Source of the DNA: Glycomyces lechevalierae
Lineage (GTDB): Bacteria > Actinomycetota > Actinomycetes > Mycobacteriales > Micromonosporaceae
Direction of reading: 5' to 3'
Assembly (NCBI RefSeq): GCF_027622945.1
Contig: NZ_JAPZVQ010000001.1
Coordinates: 572,398-636,397 of the forward strand
Length of the DNA: 64,000 nt
Shown: positions 1-7,390 of the stretch, one piece after another
Layout: each line of letters opens with the position of its first letter
Numbering within the stretch: position 1 is the stretch's first letter
Notes under the pieces: model-generated
Databases searched by the model: none
The model's input: only the letters and a program-made list of their open reading frames with translations
What the model was told of the DNA's origin: nothing
Position numbers and translations under genes: made by a program

Positions 1-1
1 G

Positions 2-133
2 GGCGGGTGGGTGTCGCCCACCTACGCGCGCCCCCTGCCCCCCGCCCCCCCCGGCGCCCCCCCCCCCGCCGCCGAGTCCGGCGGGGAGGGCGAGCGCGAG
101 CGCGGCGAGGGCCGCCGTGCGCGTCTTGTTCAT
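2..133 (-). CDS. N-terminus of a secreted protein, cut by window edge
   Basis: Reading leftwards from an ATG at 133, the frame encodes M-N-K-T-R, an Ala/Leu-rich stretch like a signal peptide, then a long glycine-rich stretch running off the window. A GAAAGG-type ribosome site lies about 8 bases upstream and the gene follows the sugar permease at 169-984 by 35 bases. A secreted glycosidase or a late-placed binding protein would fit that position. The first 70 bases are almost pure C/G runs and may contain errors, so the glycine tract is not reliable. Product unknown. Confidence 0.35.
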   Translation of the reverse strand, partial: MNKTRTAALAALALALPAGLGGGGGGAGGGGGQGARVGGRHPPA

Positions 134-168
134 GCCTGTTGCCTTTCGTCTTTGAAGGGTTCGGGGCG

Positions 169-984
169 TCACTTCATGCCGCTGAGGGCGATGGAGCGGA
201 CGATGTGGCGCTGGAAGACCAGGAAGACGGCGACCAGCGGGAGGAGCGCCATGGTGGAGGCGGCCAGGATGAGGTGGTACTCCTGGTTGAACTGGGACTG
301 CATCTGCGCGATGCCGCGCGTGATGACCCGGGTGGACTCCGAGTGGGTGATGATGAGCGGCCACAGGAGGTTGTTCCAGGTGTTGACGAAGCTGATGATG
401 GCGAGCGTGCCGAGGATCGGCTTGGCCATGGGGACCATGACGCGCCACAGGATCGTGAACGTCCCGGCCCCGTCGATGCGGGCGGCCTGCTCGATCGACT
501 CGGGGATGGTCTTGAAGTACTGGCGCACCAGGAACACGCCGTAGGGCATGAGGAACCCGAACACGAACGGCAGGATCAGGCCCACGTGCGTGTCGACCAG
601 GCCGAGCTCGCGCACGATGATGAACGTGGGCACGAGGGTCACGATCTGCGGCACCATGAGCGTCGCGATGTAGGCCCAGAACAGCTGGTCGCGGCCGGGG
701 AAGTCGAGGCGCGCGAAGGCGTACGCGGCGAGGGTGGAGAACACGAGCTGGCCCACGGTGACAGCCACGGCGACGAGCACGGAGTTGACGACGAAGGTGG
801 CGAAGTCGTAGCGGCTCCAGACCTCCCCGAAGTTCGTGAGGATCGGGTTCGCGGGGAGCGCCCACGGCTCGGAGGTCAGGATCTCCTGTTTGGACTTGAA
901 CGCGGCGTTCAGCGTCATCAGGTACGGGGCCACGGAGAGCAGCGCGCCGGCGATGAGCACCAGGTAGAGCGGGATCTTCTTCAT
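169..984 (-). CDS. Carbohydrate ABC transporter permease, MalG type (CUT1)
   Basis: 271-aa inner-membrane permease forming half of the channel of a sugar importer. It begins M-K-K-I-P-L followed at once by a hydrophobic helix, and the hydrophobicity suggests six membrane segments. The cytoplasmic EAA loop that contacts the ATPase is seen as EQAARIDGAG near residues 165-174. Nine bases separate it from the MalF-type partner upstream (994-1911), so the two are co-transcribed. The solute-binding protein and the ATPase are not in the visible part of this unit. The substrate is not predictable from the permease. Confidence 0.93.
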   Translation of the reverse strand: MKKIPLYLVLIAGALLSVAPYLMTLNAAFKSKQEILTSEPWALPANPILTNFGEVWSRYDFATFVVNSVLVAVAVTVGQLVFSTLAAYAFARLDFPGRDQLFWAYIATLMVPQIVTLVPTFIIVRELGLVDTHVGLILPFVFGFLMPYGVFLVRQYFKTIPESIEQAARIDGAGTFTILWRVMVPMAKPILGTLAIISFVNTWNNLLWPLIITHSESTRVITRGIAQMQSQFNQEYHLILAASTMALLPLVAVFLVFQRHIVRSIALSGMK

Positions 985-993
985 GCTTGGGCC

Positions 994-1911
994 CTAACTG
1001 AAGTCGTAGGTGGTGCGCTTGCGGAAGAACGCGGCCTGCGCGAGGGTGATGAGCGCGATGATCGCGAAGAGGATCACCGCGAGCATCGACGCGTACCCGG
1101 CGTTGCGCTGCGTGAACGACTCCAGGTAGATCTGGTAGTTCAGCGTCGCGGTCGAGCCGGCCGGGCCGCCGGCGGTCATCACGTGGATGGTGTCGAAGAC
1201 CTGGAACGAGCCGATGACGCTGGTGATGAGCACGAACAGCATCGCCGGGCGCAGCAGTGGCAGGGTGATCTTGAAGAACCGGTACAGCGGCGAGGCGCCG
1301 TCCACATCGGCCGCTTCGTAGAGCTGGGCCGGGATCGCCTGCAGCCCTGCGAGGAAGAACAGCATCGTGTAGCCGGTGAACTGCCAGACGTTCACCGAAG
1401 CGATCACCGGCATCGCCCACTTCGAGTCGGTGAGCCAGGCGGCGCCGTCGACGCCGAACAGGTCGAGGAAGCGGTTCAAGGCCCCGTACTGCGGGTCGAA
1501 GACCCATCGCCAGATCACGCCGAGCGCCACCGGCATCGCCATCCAGGGCAGCACGTAGAGCACGCGAAACGTGTTGCGGGCCTTGATCTTCGAGTTCAGG
1601 GCCAGCGCGAGGAGCAGGGCGAGGACGGTCTGGGCGGGGATGTTGAGGAGCACGTAGTAGAAGGTGTTGCCGATCGACTTGAGCGCCCGCTCGTCCCCGG
1701 CGAGTTCGCGGTAGTTCTCGAGGCCGATGAACTCGGGGTCGGAGAGCAGGTTCCAGTCGTAGAAGCTCAGGATCACGACGATGACGATCGGCGCGATCAG
1801 GAAGACCGCGAAGCCGAGGATGCTCGGCGCGAGCATCGCGTAGGCCTCGACGGCCGCGCGGGTGCGCAGGCGCGGGCGCTTCTCGGGCGCGGCGTCAGGA
1901 ACTGGAGGCAT
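994..1911 (-). CDS. Carbohydrate ABC transporter permease, MalF type (CUT1)
   Basis: 305-aa permease partner of the 169-984 product. A charged 20-residue tail precedes the first helix (about residues 24-50), and the EAA motif is visible as EAADVDGAS near 199-207. It is the first gene of a leftward unit whose control region (1912-2119) carries two LacI-type operators, so sugar-responsive repression is likely. No ATPase gene accompanies it, as is usual for actinobacterial CUT1 systems that share one MsiK-type ATPase. Confidence 0.93.
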   Translation of the reverse strand: MPPVPDAAPEKRPRLRTRAAVEAYAMLAPSILGFAVFLIAPIVIVVILSFYDWNLLSDPEFIGLENYRELAGDERALKSIGNTFYYVLLNIPAQTVLALLLALALNSKIKARNTFRVLYVLPWMAMPVALGVIWRWVFDPQYGALNRFLDLFGVDGAAWLTDSKWAMPVIASVNVWQFTGYTMLFFLAGLQAIPAQLYEAADVDGASPLYRFFKITLPLLRPAMLFVLITSVIGSFQVFDTIHVMTAGGPAGSTATLNYQIYLESFTQRNAGYASMLAVILFAIIALITLAQAAFFRKRTTYDFS

Positions 1912-1950
1912 GGCACCTGGCTTGTCACGTAGGGGTCGGGAGTGAAGAAA

Positions 1951-1964
1951 TGTTAGCGCTCACG
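1951..1964. promoter_or_regulatory. LacI-type operator 1
   Basis: TGTTAGCGCTCACG has an AGCGCT core with near-symmetric flanks, typical of LacI-family sites. It lies 40 bases upstream of the MalF-type permease start at 1911, where it could block its promoter. A second copy lies 44 bp further on. Confidence 0.65.
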
Positions 1965-2007
1965 GTCGAGACACGTCAATATCTGAATCGATCTCGGTTC
2001 GGTTTCC

Positions 2008-2019
2008 GTGAGCGCTCAC
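2008..2019. promoter_or_regulatory. LacI-type operator 2
   Basis: GTGAGCGCTCAC is a perfect 12-bp palindrome with the same AGCGCT core as the site at 1951-1964. Paired operators suggest cooperative or looping repression of the leftward sugar permeases. They could also influence the divergent gene at 2120. The cognate regulator is not adjacent. Confidence 0.7.
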
Positions 2020-2077
2020 AGACGCAGGGCGCGAAGGACGTGGACGAAGCGGAGGTGAATCTATACTATGTCGATAG

Positions 2078-2092
2078 GATATCTGTAATATC
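2078..2092. promoter_or_regulatory. AT-rich inverted repeat before the SsuD-like gene
   Basis: GATATctgtaATATC is a 5/5 inverted repeat in an AT-rich patch (2060-2092) that stands out from the GC-rich surroundings, 28 bases before the ATG at 2120. TATACT at 2062-2067 resembles a -10 box. It is a plausible promoter/operator; a sulfur-responsive repressor is a guess from the gene product. Confidence 0.4.
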
Positions 2093-2119
2093 AGTCCGCC
2101 CCGACTCGGAGAAGCCGTC

Positions 2120-3181
2120 ATGAGCAGCGAATACCTCTGGTACATCCCCAATCAGGCCCGCCCCGGGCACCGCGGCGACGACGTCGTCGAGGGCCACAAC
2201 AGCCTGGAGACCCTGACCGAGCAGGCGAGAGCGCTCGAGGACCACGGCTGGGGCGGCGCGCTCCTCGGCACGAGCTGGGGCCGTCCGGACACCTTCACCG
2301 TGGCCACGGCGCTCGCGGCCCGGACCACCGCCTTCAAGCCGCTCATCGCGATCCGGCCCGGCTACTGGCGTCCGGCCAACTTCGCCTCGGCCGCCGCCAC
2401 CCTCGACCACCTCACCGGCGGGCGGGTCCTCGTCAACATCGTCTCCGGCAAGGACGGCATCGAGGCCTACGGCGACCGCGAAGGCGCGCAGGCGGACCGG
2501 TACGCCCGCACCCGCGAGTTCATCCAGATCGCGCGCCGCCTCTGGACCGAGGACCACGTCACCTACCGGGGCGAGCACTTCAGCGTCACCGACTCGACCC
2601 TCGAGCTCAAGCCCGTCGTCGACGGCGAGCGCCGCCACCCGCGCCTGTACTTCGGCGGCGCTTCGGAGGCCGCCGAGAAGGTCGCGGCCGCCGAGGCGGA
2701 CGTGCAGTTGTTCTGGGGCGAACCGCTCGACGGCGTCGCCGAACGCATCGACCGACTCAAGAAGCTCAGCGCCGACCTCGGCCGCGAGCACGCCCCGCTC
2801 GAGTTCGGCCTCCGCGTGACCACGCTTGTGCGCGACACGACCGAGCAGGCCTGGGCCGACGCCGAGGCGCGCGTGGAGCGGATGGCCAAGGCGAACAAGG
2901 CGGTCCTCGACCACGACTGGCGCGGGGCCACCGGCCAGCGGCGACTCCTCGACCTCGCCGCGCGCGGCGACGTGCTCGACGACAACCTCTACACGGCCCC
3001 GGGCCGGGTGGGCGGGGGCGGCGCGGGCACGACCTGGCTCGTCGGATCGGCCCAGGACGTGGCGAAGTCGCTGCGCAAGTACGAAGCCCTGGGCGTCAGC
3101 CACTTCGTCCTCTCGGACACGCCGTACCTGCCGGAGATCAAGCGGCAGGGCGACCAGCTGCTGCCGCTCCTGCGGGGCTGA
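2120..3181 (+). CDS. LLM-class flavin-dependent monooxygenase, alkanesulfonate monooxygenase (SsuD)-like
   Basis: 353-aa bacterial-luciferase-like TIM-barrel protein. The opening Y-L-W-Y-I-P-N segment, the P-x-Y-W-R-P-A region, N-I-V-S-G-K-D and the helix D-R-Y-A-R-T-R-E-F correspond to the SsuD branch, which uses FMNH2 and O2 to release sulfite from alkanesulfonates. Enzymes of this group need a separate NAD(P)H:flavin reductase, which is not seen here, nor is a sulfonate transporter. The gene stands alone, transcribed rightward from its own AT-rich promoter region. Related barrels act on other substrates, so the sulfonate assignment is tentative. Confidence 0.82.
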   Translation: MSSEYLWYIPNQARPGHRGDDVVEGHNSLETLTEQARALEDHGWGGALLGTSWGRPDTFTVATALAARTTAFKPLIAIRPGYWRPANFASAAATLDHLTGGRVLVNIVSGKDGIEAYGDREGAQADRYARTREFIQIARRLWTEDHVTYRGEHFSVTDSTLELKPVVDGERRHPRLYFGGASEAAEKVAAAEADVQLFWGEPLDGVAERIDRLKKLSADLGREHAPLEFGLRVTTLVRDTTEQAWADAEARVERMAKANKAVLDHDWRGATGQRRLLDLAARGDVLDDNLYTAPGRVGGGGAGTTWLVGSAQDVAKSLRKYEALGVSHFVLSDTPYLPEIKRQGDQLLPLLRG

Positions 3182-3210
3182 CCTGCTCGAGCGGTGCGGC
3201 GTGCTGCTCG

Positions 3211-3906
3211 CTACCGGCCCAGTTCGGCGGCCTTGCGGTCGAAGCCCAGACGGCGGTTGGCGGTGAGGACCGCCCAGGCCGCGGCGGCCGGGAGGAACAG
3301 GGCGAGGTTCGGGCCGAAGACCGGCAGTTGCGTCGCGGCGAGGGCGGCGGCGAGCACGGCGAGCCAGGCGAGCGGGGCCAGAGGGCGGGCCGCCGCGGCG
3401 TGGAGCGCGACGGTGAGGAGTTCGAGGGGTCGCTCCGCTGTGACTCCTTGCAGTGCAACGCAGCAGACCGCGATCACGGCTGCCGCGACGAGTGCTCCCC
3501 CGGCGGTGATCGCGAGGAACGCGCCGTCGCCGGAGCCGTAGAGGGCCGCGTTGTAGGCGAGGAGCAGTTCGATGACGGCCGTGCCCGCCCAGAGCCGGCG
3601 CAGTCGTACGGCGCCGGTGGCGAAGGCGCGCCAGAAGCGGCCGAACACCGCACCCGCGTAGCCGCCCTCCGCGATGAAGTCGCGCGTCCCGGCGAGGACC
3701 GCGTAGACGCCGGGGCCGATCGGGAGGGCGGCGACGACGCCGAGCCAGATGGCGGCGTGGGAGGCGCGGCCCGAGGCCTGGTCGAGCACGATCGCCGGGA
3801 GGGCGGTGAGCAGGAACAGTGCCGAGACGGCGAAGCACTGGAAGACCGCGAGGAGGACGCGGGAGAGCCGGCCGTCGTACGCGAACAGTCCCTTGGGGAC
3901 TCCCAT
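3211..3906 (-). CDS. DUF624 (YesL-like) membrane protein of a sugar-uptake operon
   Basis: 231-aa protein with four to five hydrophobic segments. The ATG at 3906 gives the family-typical opening, in which a short tail with F-x-x-D-G-R-L precedes the first helix. DUF624 proteins (YesL) are found beside sugar ABC transporters, but their biochemical role is unknown; an accessory or regulatory function in uptake is inferred only from context. It is the last gene of the leftward unit 7125-3211 and starts five bases after the MalG-type permease stop. Its 3' end faces the SsuD-like gene across 29 bases. Confidence 0.75.
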   Translation of the reverse strand: MGVPKGLFAYDGRLSRVLLAVFQCFAVSALFLLTALPAIVLDQASGRASHAAIWLGVVAALPIGPGVYAVLAGTRDFIAEGGYAGAVFGRFWRAFATGAVRLRRLWAGTAVIELLLAYNAALYGSGDGAFLAITAGGALVAAAVIAVCCVALQGVTAERPLELLTVALHAAAARPLAPLAWLAVLAAALAATQLPVFGPNLALFLPAAAAWAVLTANRRLGFDRKAAELGR

Positions 3907-3911
3907 GGCGC

Positions 3912-4772
3912 TCAACCCTTCACCGCCCCGATCGACATGCCCTTGATGAAGTAGCGCTGGAACGCGGCGAAGAGGAGCACCGAGGGCACAGTGGCGACGA
4001 TCGCGCCGGTGTAGATGAGCTCCCACTGGGAGGCCATCAGCCCGGACATGCGGCTGAGCGCCACGTTGATCGTCCCGGCCGACGAGGCGTCGAGGAACAC
4101 CAGCGGGATGAAGAAGTCGTTCCACAGCCCGAGCGCCTGGATGATGACGAACGCCGAGGTCACGGGCAGGAGCATCGGGAAGACGATGGACCAGAAGGTG
4201 CGCAGGCGGCCCGCGCCGTCCATGTTCGCGGCCTCCTCGATCTCGCGCGGCACGCCTTTGATGAAGCTGCAGTAGAGGAGCACGCCGAACGCGGCGGACC
4301 CGCCGAAGTGGACGAGCATGACGCTGGTGAGGGTGCTGTAGAGCCCGATCTCGTTCATGGAGGTGACGAGCGGGATCATCCGCACCTGGAAGGGGATCAT
4401 GAGCCCGGCGATGAAGAGCAGGTAGATCCAGCGGCCGGTGCGGCCGCCGACCCGCTCGATCCCGTAGGCGGCCATGGGGACCAGGGCCAGGAGGATGGCG
4501 AGCGTCCCGGCCGTGATGATCGCCGTGTTGAGCAGCGCCTCGCCGTACTCGGTGGTCTTGAAGAGGGTCACGTAGTTGCCGAAGTCGAGGGAGGTCGGCA
4601 GGCCCATGGGGTCCTTGGTGATGTCCGCGTAGCCGCGGAAGGAGTTGAGCAGCGCGTACAGCACCGGGAAGGACACGGCGAGCACGAGGACCGACAGCAC
4701 GGCCATCACGACGACCTCGCCGGGCTTGAGGCGGCGGCGCTCCTTGGCGCGCTTCGGCTTCACGACGGTCAC
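3912..4772 (-). CDS. Carbohydrate ABC transporter permease, MalG type (CUT1)
   Basis: 286-aa permease. I chose the GTG at 4772 because it overlaps the TGA of the upstream permease in a GTGA arrangement and gives a short basic tail (K-P-K-R-A-K-E-R-R-R) before the first helix. The frame is open further upstream, but only as a shadow of the neighbouring gene. The EAA loop reads EEAANMDGAG. It pairs with the 4769-5731 product to form the membrane channel. Translational coupling should keep the two permeases equimolar. Confidence 0.92.
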   Translation of the reverse strand: MTVVKPKRAKERRRLKPGEVVVMAVLSVLVLAVSFPVLYALLNSFRGYADITKDPMGLPTSLDFGNYVTLFKTTEYGEALLNTAIITAGTLAILLALVPMAAYGIERVGGRTGRWIYLLFIAGLMIPFQVRMIPLVTSMNEIGLYSTLTSVMLVHFGGSAAFGVLLYCSFIKGVPREIEEAANMDGAGRLRTFWSIVFPMLLPVTSAFVIIQALGLWNDFFIPLVFLDASSAGTINVALSRMSGLMASQWELIYTGAIVATVPSVLLFAAFQRYFIKGMSIGAVKG

Positions 4773-5731
4773 GCTTGGATCTCCCTGCTGCGCATGTAGC
4801 GGTTGGCGATCATCGTGGTCGCCATGACCACGATGAAGAGGACGACGGCGGCGGCGCTGCCGTAGCCGGCGCGGTACTCGCCGAAGCCGACCTTGTAGAT
4901 GAAGAACGCCATGGTCTCGCTGATGAACCCGGGCCCGCCCATGGTGAGGACCATGATCTGGTCGAAGATCGTCCATCCGGCGATCATCATGAGGGTCATG
5001 TTGACGGTGACGGCCCCGGCGAGCATGGGCCAGGTGACGTAGCGGAACACCTGGGCGCGCGAGGCGCCGTCGATGCGGGCGGCCTCGACGAGCTCCTGCG
5101 GCACCGACTGGAGGTTCGCGAGGTAGATCAGGGTCGTGTTGCCGCCCAAGGTGAAGCAGATGATGAACAGCAGGACCCAGAGGACGATGTCGTGGTCGCC
5201 GAGCCAGTCACGGGTCTGCGCGTCGAGGCCGAGGGCCTTGAGCGTGGAGTTGACGGCGCCGAAGTTGTAGTTCAGCACGTACTTCCAGATGGTGGCGGCG
5301 ATGAAGCCGCTGACCAGGGCGGGGAGGTACACGATGGTGCGGAAGAAGCCCTGGGCGTGGTCGAGCTTGTCGAGCATCATCGCGACGCCGAGGGCGATCG
5401 CGTTGACGACGACGGCCGAGCCGAGGCCGAGGATGAGGGTGTTCCTGACGGCGTTCCAGAACCGGCCGGAGGTGAGGATGTCCTCGTAGTTGCGCAGGCC
5501 CACGTACTGGAAGGTGTCGCTGATGCCGTCCCAGTCGGTGAGGCTGAACTGGATCGACTGCAGCGAGGGCACGATCATCATGAGCGCGTACAGGATCGCC
5601 GCCGGGGCGATGAACAGGAGCATGGCGGTGCGCTGCCGGTCGAAGCGGGCGCGGCGGCGGCCCGGCGCGGGCCGGGCGGCGGGCGGGGGCTCGGCCGGGA
5701 GCGCTTTGACGAGCACTTGCTGGTCGGTCAC
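4769..5731 (-). CDS. Carbohydrate ABC transporter permease, MalF type (CUT1)
   Basis: 320-aa permease. The GTG at 5731 is preceded by an AGAGAGGA ribosome site. A Pro/Ala/Arg-rich cytoplasmic tail of about 40 residues precedes the first helix, and the EAA loop is VEAARIDGAS. It is separated from the binding-protein gene by 59 bases holding a perfect 10-bp hairpin, and overlaps the next permease by four bases. No ATPase gene is in the unit. Confidence 0.92.
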   Translation of the reverse strand: MTDQQVLVKALPAEPPPAARPAPGRRRARFDRQRTAMLLFIAPAAILYALMMIVPSLQSIQFSLTDWDGISDTFQYVGLRNYEDILTSGRFWNAVRNTLILGLGSAVVVNAIALGVAMMLDKLDHAQGFFRTIVYLPALVSGFIAATIWKYVLNYNFGAVNSTLKALGLDAQTRDWLGDHDIVLWVLLFIICFTLGGNTTLIYLANLQSVPQELVEAARIDGASRAQVFRYVTWPMLAGAVTVNMTLMMIAGWTIFDQIMVLTMGGPGFISETMAFFIYKVGFGEYRAGYGSAAAVVLFIVVMATTMIANRYMRSREIQA

Positions 5732-5754
5732 AGGTCGTCCTCTCTGACGGTTCG

Positions 5755-5780
5755 GGCGGCGCCCCGGGGTGGGCGCCGCC
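5755..5780 (-). terminator. Hairpin between binding-protein and permease genes
   Basis: GGCGGCGCCC and GGGCGCCGCC form a perfect 10-bp GC stem with a 6-nt loop, between the stop of the binding protein (5791) and the permease start (5731). Such stems in ABC operons partly terminate transcription or protect the upstream mRNA, giving excess binding protein over permease. There is no U-tract, so full termination is unlikely. Confidence 0.6.
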
Positions 5781-5790
5781 GAAGTTGCCG

Positions 5791-7125
5791 CTAGCCCTCG
5801 GCCATGTTCTTCTCGAATTCGTCCTGGGACTTCTCGATGAGCTCGTCGACGGTGATCTGGTCGTCCATCATCTCGATCCGGCTCTGGCGGAAGAAGGTCT
5901 GGAACGTGGAGTGGTTGGGGTTGTTCGGCTCGTTCTCGTACCAGGCGAGCTTCGGGTTCTCCAGGAGCCCGAAGTAGTCGGCGGCGCCGGGGATGCTGGA
6001 GTTGCGGGTGACCTCGGCGGCCGCCTTGATGTTCGGGGAGACGACGCCGGTGGCCTCCATGAGGTCGCAGGCCTCGACCGAGTAGTAGTACTCGAGGAAT
6101 TCGACGGCGGCGTCGTACTGGGCGCCGTCGTCCTGCGCCTGCTTGGAGATCGCGATGCCGGAGGCGGTCTCGCCGTTGACGGAGTTCTTGAGCACGTTGA
6201 GGGTGCCGTCGTCGGCGGGGATGATGAAGAGCCCCGCGTTGTAGTCCGGGTCGACCTTCGCGATGTCGTTGAGCCGCCCGAGGCCGGCGGAGGAGGTCGC
6301 CATGATCGCCTGGCCGTTGACGAGGAGCGTGGAGGTCTGGGCGTCCTGAGTGGACTGCCAGCCTTCGAGGGCGTACTCGTCGGTGATGGTCTTCAGCCGC
6401 TCCATGGGCTCGCGCAGGTCGGCGATGGTCGCCTCCCCGGCCTCGACGGTGTTCCAGAAGCCGCCGCTCTCGCTGTACTGCGCGAAGGTGGGCGCGGCGA
6501 GGGGCTTCCAGATCTGGTCCGAGGGCCAGACCTCGGCGGCGGCCATCGCGAGCGGGACGTCGCCGTTGGCCTTGATGGCGTCCATGAGGGCGATGAACTC
6601 GGCGTACGTGGTGGGCACCGCGAGGCCGTTCGCCTCGAAGTAGTCCTTGTCGTAGACGATGTTGAACCCGATCTCGCCGTTCAGGGCCGTGCTCGGGACG
6701 ATGTAGACCGAGCCGTCCTCGGCGGGCGAGTACACCTCGTCGCTGAGCAGGGCGGTGACGCTCTCGGGGATCGGCGCGATCTTCCCGGCCTCCATGTAGG
6801 TGAGCGTGTCGCGCATGTCGACCAGGGCCGGCCAGTTGCCGGTGGCGTCGATGGTCTTCAGCGCCGTCGCGTAGTCGGCGGCGGCGGGCAGGGGCTCGGG
6901 CTCCACCACGACGTTCTCGCTCTGGGCGTTGAAGGCCTCGGTGACCGCGGCGACGACCTCGTTCCAGGTGGCGTCGCCGGTGGCGTAGAGGAAGCGGATC
7001 AGGGTCTTGCCGCCGCCGTCGCCGCCGCCGGCCGAGGGGCCGCACGCCGCGAGCGCGGGGGCCGCCACCGCGGCCGCCGCCCCGGCCTTGACGACCGCGC
7101 GGCGCGAGAGGTTCGCAGAGCTCAT
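5791..7125 (-). CDS. Carbohydrate ABC transporter solute-binding lipoprotein
   Basis: 444-aa extracellular sugar receptor, first gene of its importer operon. The ATG at 7125 has a GAAGGAG site just upstream and yields a twin-arginine-type leader (S-R-R-A-V-V-K-A-G) followed by the lipobox A-L-A-A-C, so it is probably exported folded and lipid-anchored. A Gly-rich linker then leads into the family 1 binding fold. Two LacI-like operator candidates lie in its upstream region (7165-7178 and 7348-7365), shared with the divergent dehydrogenase. The ligand is unknown; the neighbouring 2-hydroxyacid dehydrogenase does not settle it. Confidence 0.92.
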   Translation of the reverse strand: MSSANLSRRAVVKAGAAAAVAAPALAACGPSAGGGDGGGKTLIRFLYATGDATWNEVVAAVTEAFNAQSENVVVEPEPLPAAADYATALKTIDATGNWPALVDMRDTLTYMEAGKIAPIPESVTALLSDEVYSPAEDGSVYIVPSTALNGEIGFNIVYDKDYFEANGLAVPTTYAEFIALMDAIKANGDVPLAMAAAEVWPSDQIWKPLAAPTFAQYSESGGFWNTVEAGEATIADLREPMERLKTITDEYALEGWQSTQDAQTSTLLVNGQAIMATSSAGLGRLNDIAKVDPDYNAGLFIIPADDGTLNVLKNSVNGETASGIAISKQAQDDGAQYDAAVEFLEYYYSVEACDLMEATGVVSPNIKAAAEVTRNSSIPGAADYFGLLENPKLAWYENEPNNPNHSTFQTFFRQSRIEMMDDQITVDELIEKSQDEFEKNMAEG

Positions 7126-7164
7126 GGGATCTCCTTCAGGGGTGAGCGAGTGGGTCGCTCGCAT

Positions 7165-7178
7165 AGAAACCGGATTCT
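7165..7178. promoter_or_regulatory. Imperfect LacI-like operator near the binding-protein gene
   Basis: AGAAACCGGATTCT is symmetric around CCGG with one mismatched pair and has the GAAA..TTC arms seen in the stronger site at 7348-7365. It sits 40 bases upstream of the ATG at 7125, where it could cover the leftward promoter. Confidence 0.45.
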
Positions 7179-7347
7179 GTGAGACTAGGTGAGGGCTGTC
7201 ACGAGCGCAAGCCGAGTTTGCCGAATCGTTACACGCGAGGGTCGAGGTCGTTGCGGTTGGCATCGAAATCCCAGTACAACGGCCTGATGGCGCATCGACG
7301 CCCGCGACGCGGGGCCGGGGTCGACAGATCCACTCGGCTCCTTTACA

Positions 7348-7365
7348 GTAGAAATCGATTTCTAC
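7348..7365. promoter_or_regulatory. 18-bp perfect palindrome, LacI-type operator
   Basis: GTAGAAATCGATTTCTAC is a perfect palindrome with a central CG, the usual LacI-family layout. It lies 26 bases before the GTG of the 2-hydroxyacid dehydrogenase (7391) and within the divergent control region of the sugar importer. The LacI regulator at 8452-9516 is the natural candidate to bind it. Confidence 0.7.
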
Positions 7366-7390
7366 ACGCATCGTTCGGAGGACCCTTCTC

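Noticed and set aside
7..1932. 641-codon plus-strand open frame
   Set aside because: It is the antisense of two well-recognised sugar permeases; the translation is rich in D, E, R and H with no fold-like pattern, as expected for a high-GC shadow. The same applies to long frames at 5785-7182 (+), 15944-17764 (+), 32040-34040 (+), 46010-48388 (+) and 48518-50533 (+).
3182..3210. Possible terminator between the SsuD-like and DUF624 genes
   Set aside because: Only weak, interrupted complementarity can be drawn; not enough to call a hairpin.
4769..7045. 758-codon minus-strand frame that would fuse the binding-protein region to a permease
   Set aside because: The first half is the binding-protein gene read out of frame; the real permease begins at the GTG at 5731 with its own ribosome site.
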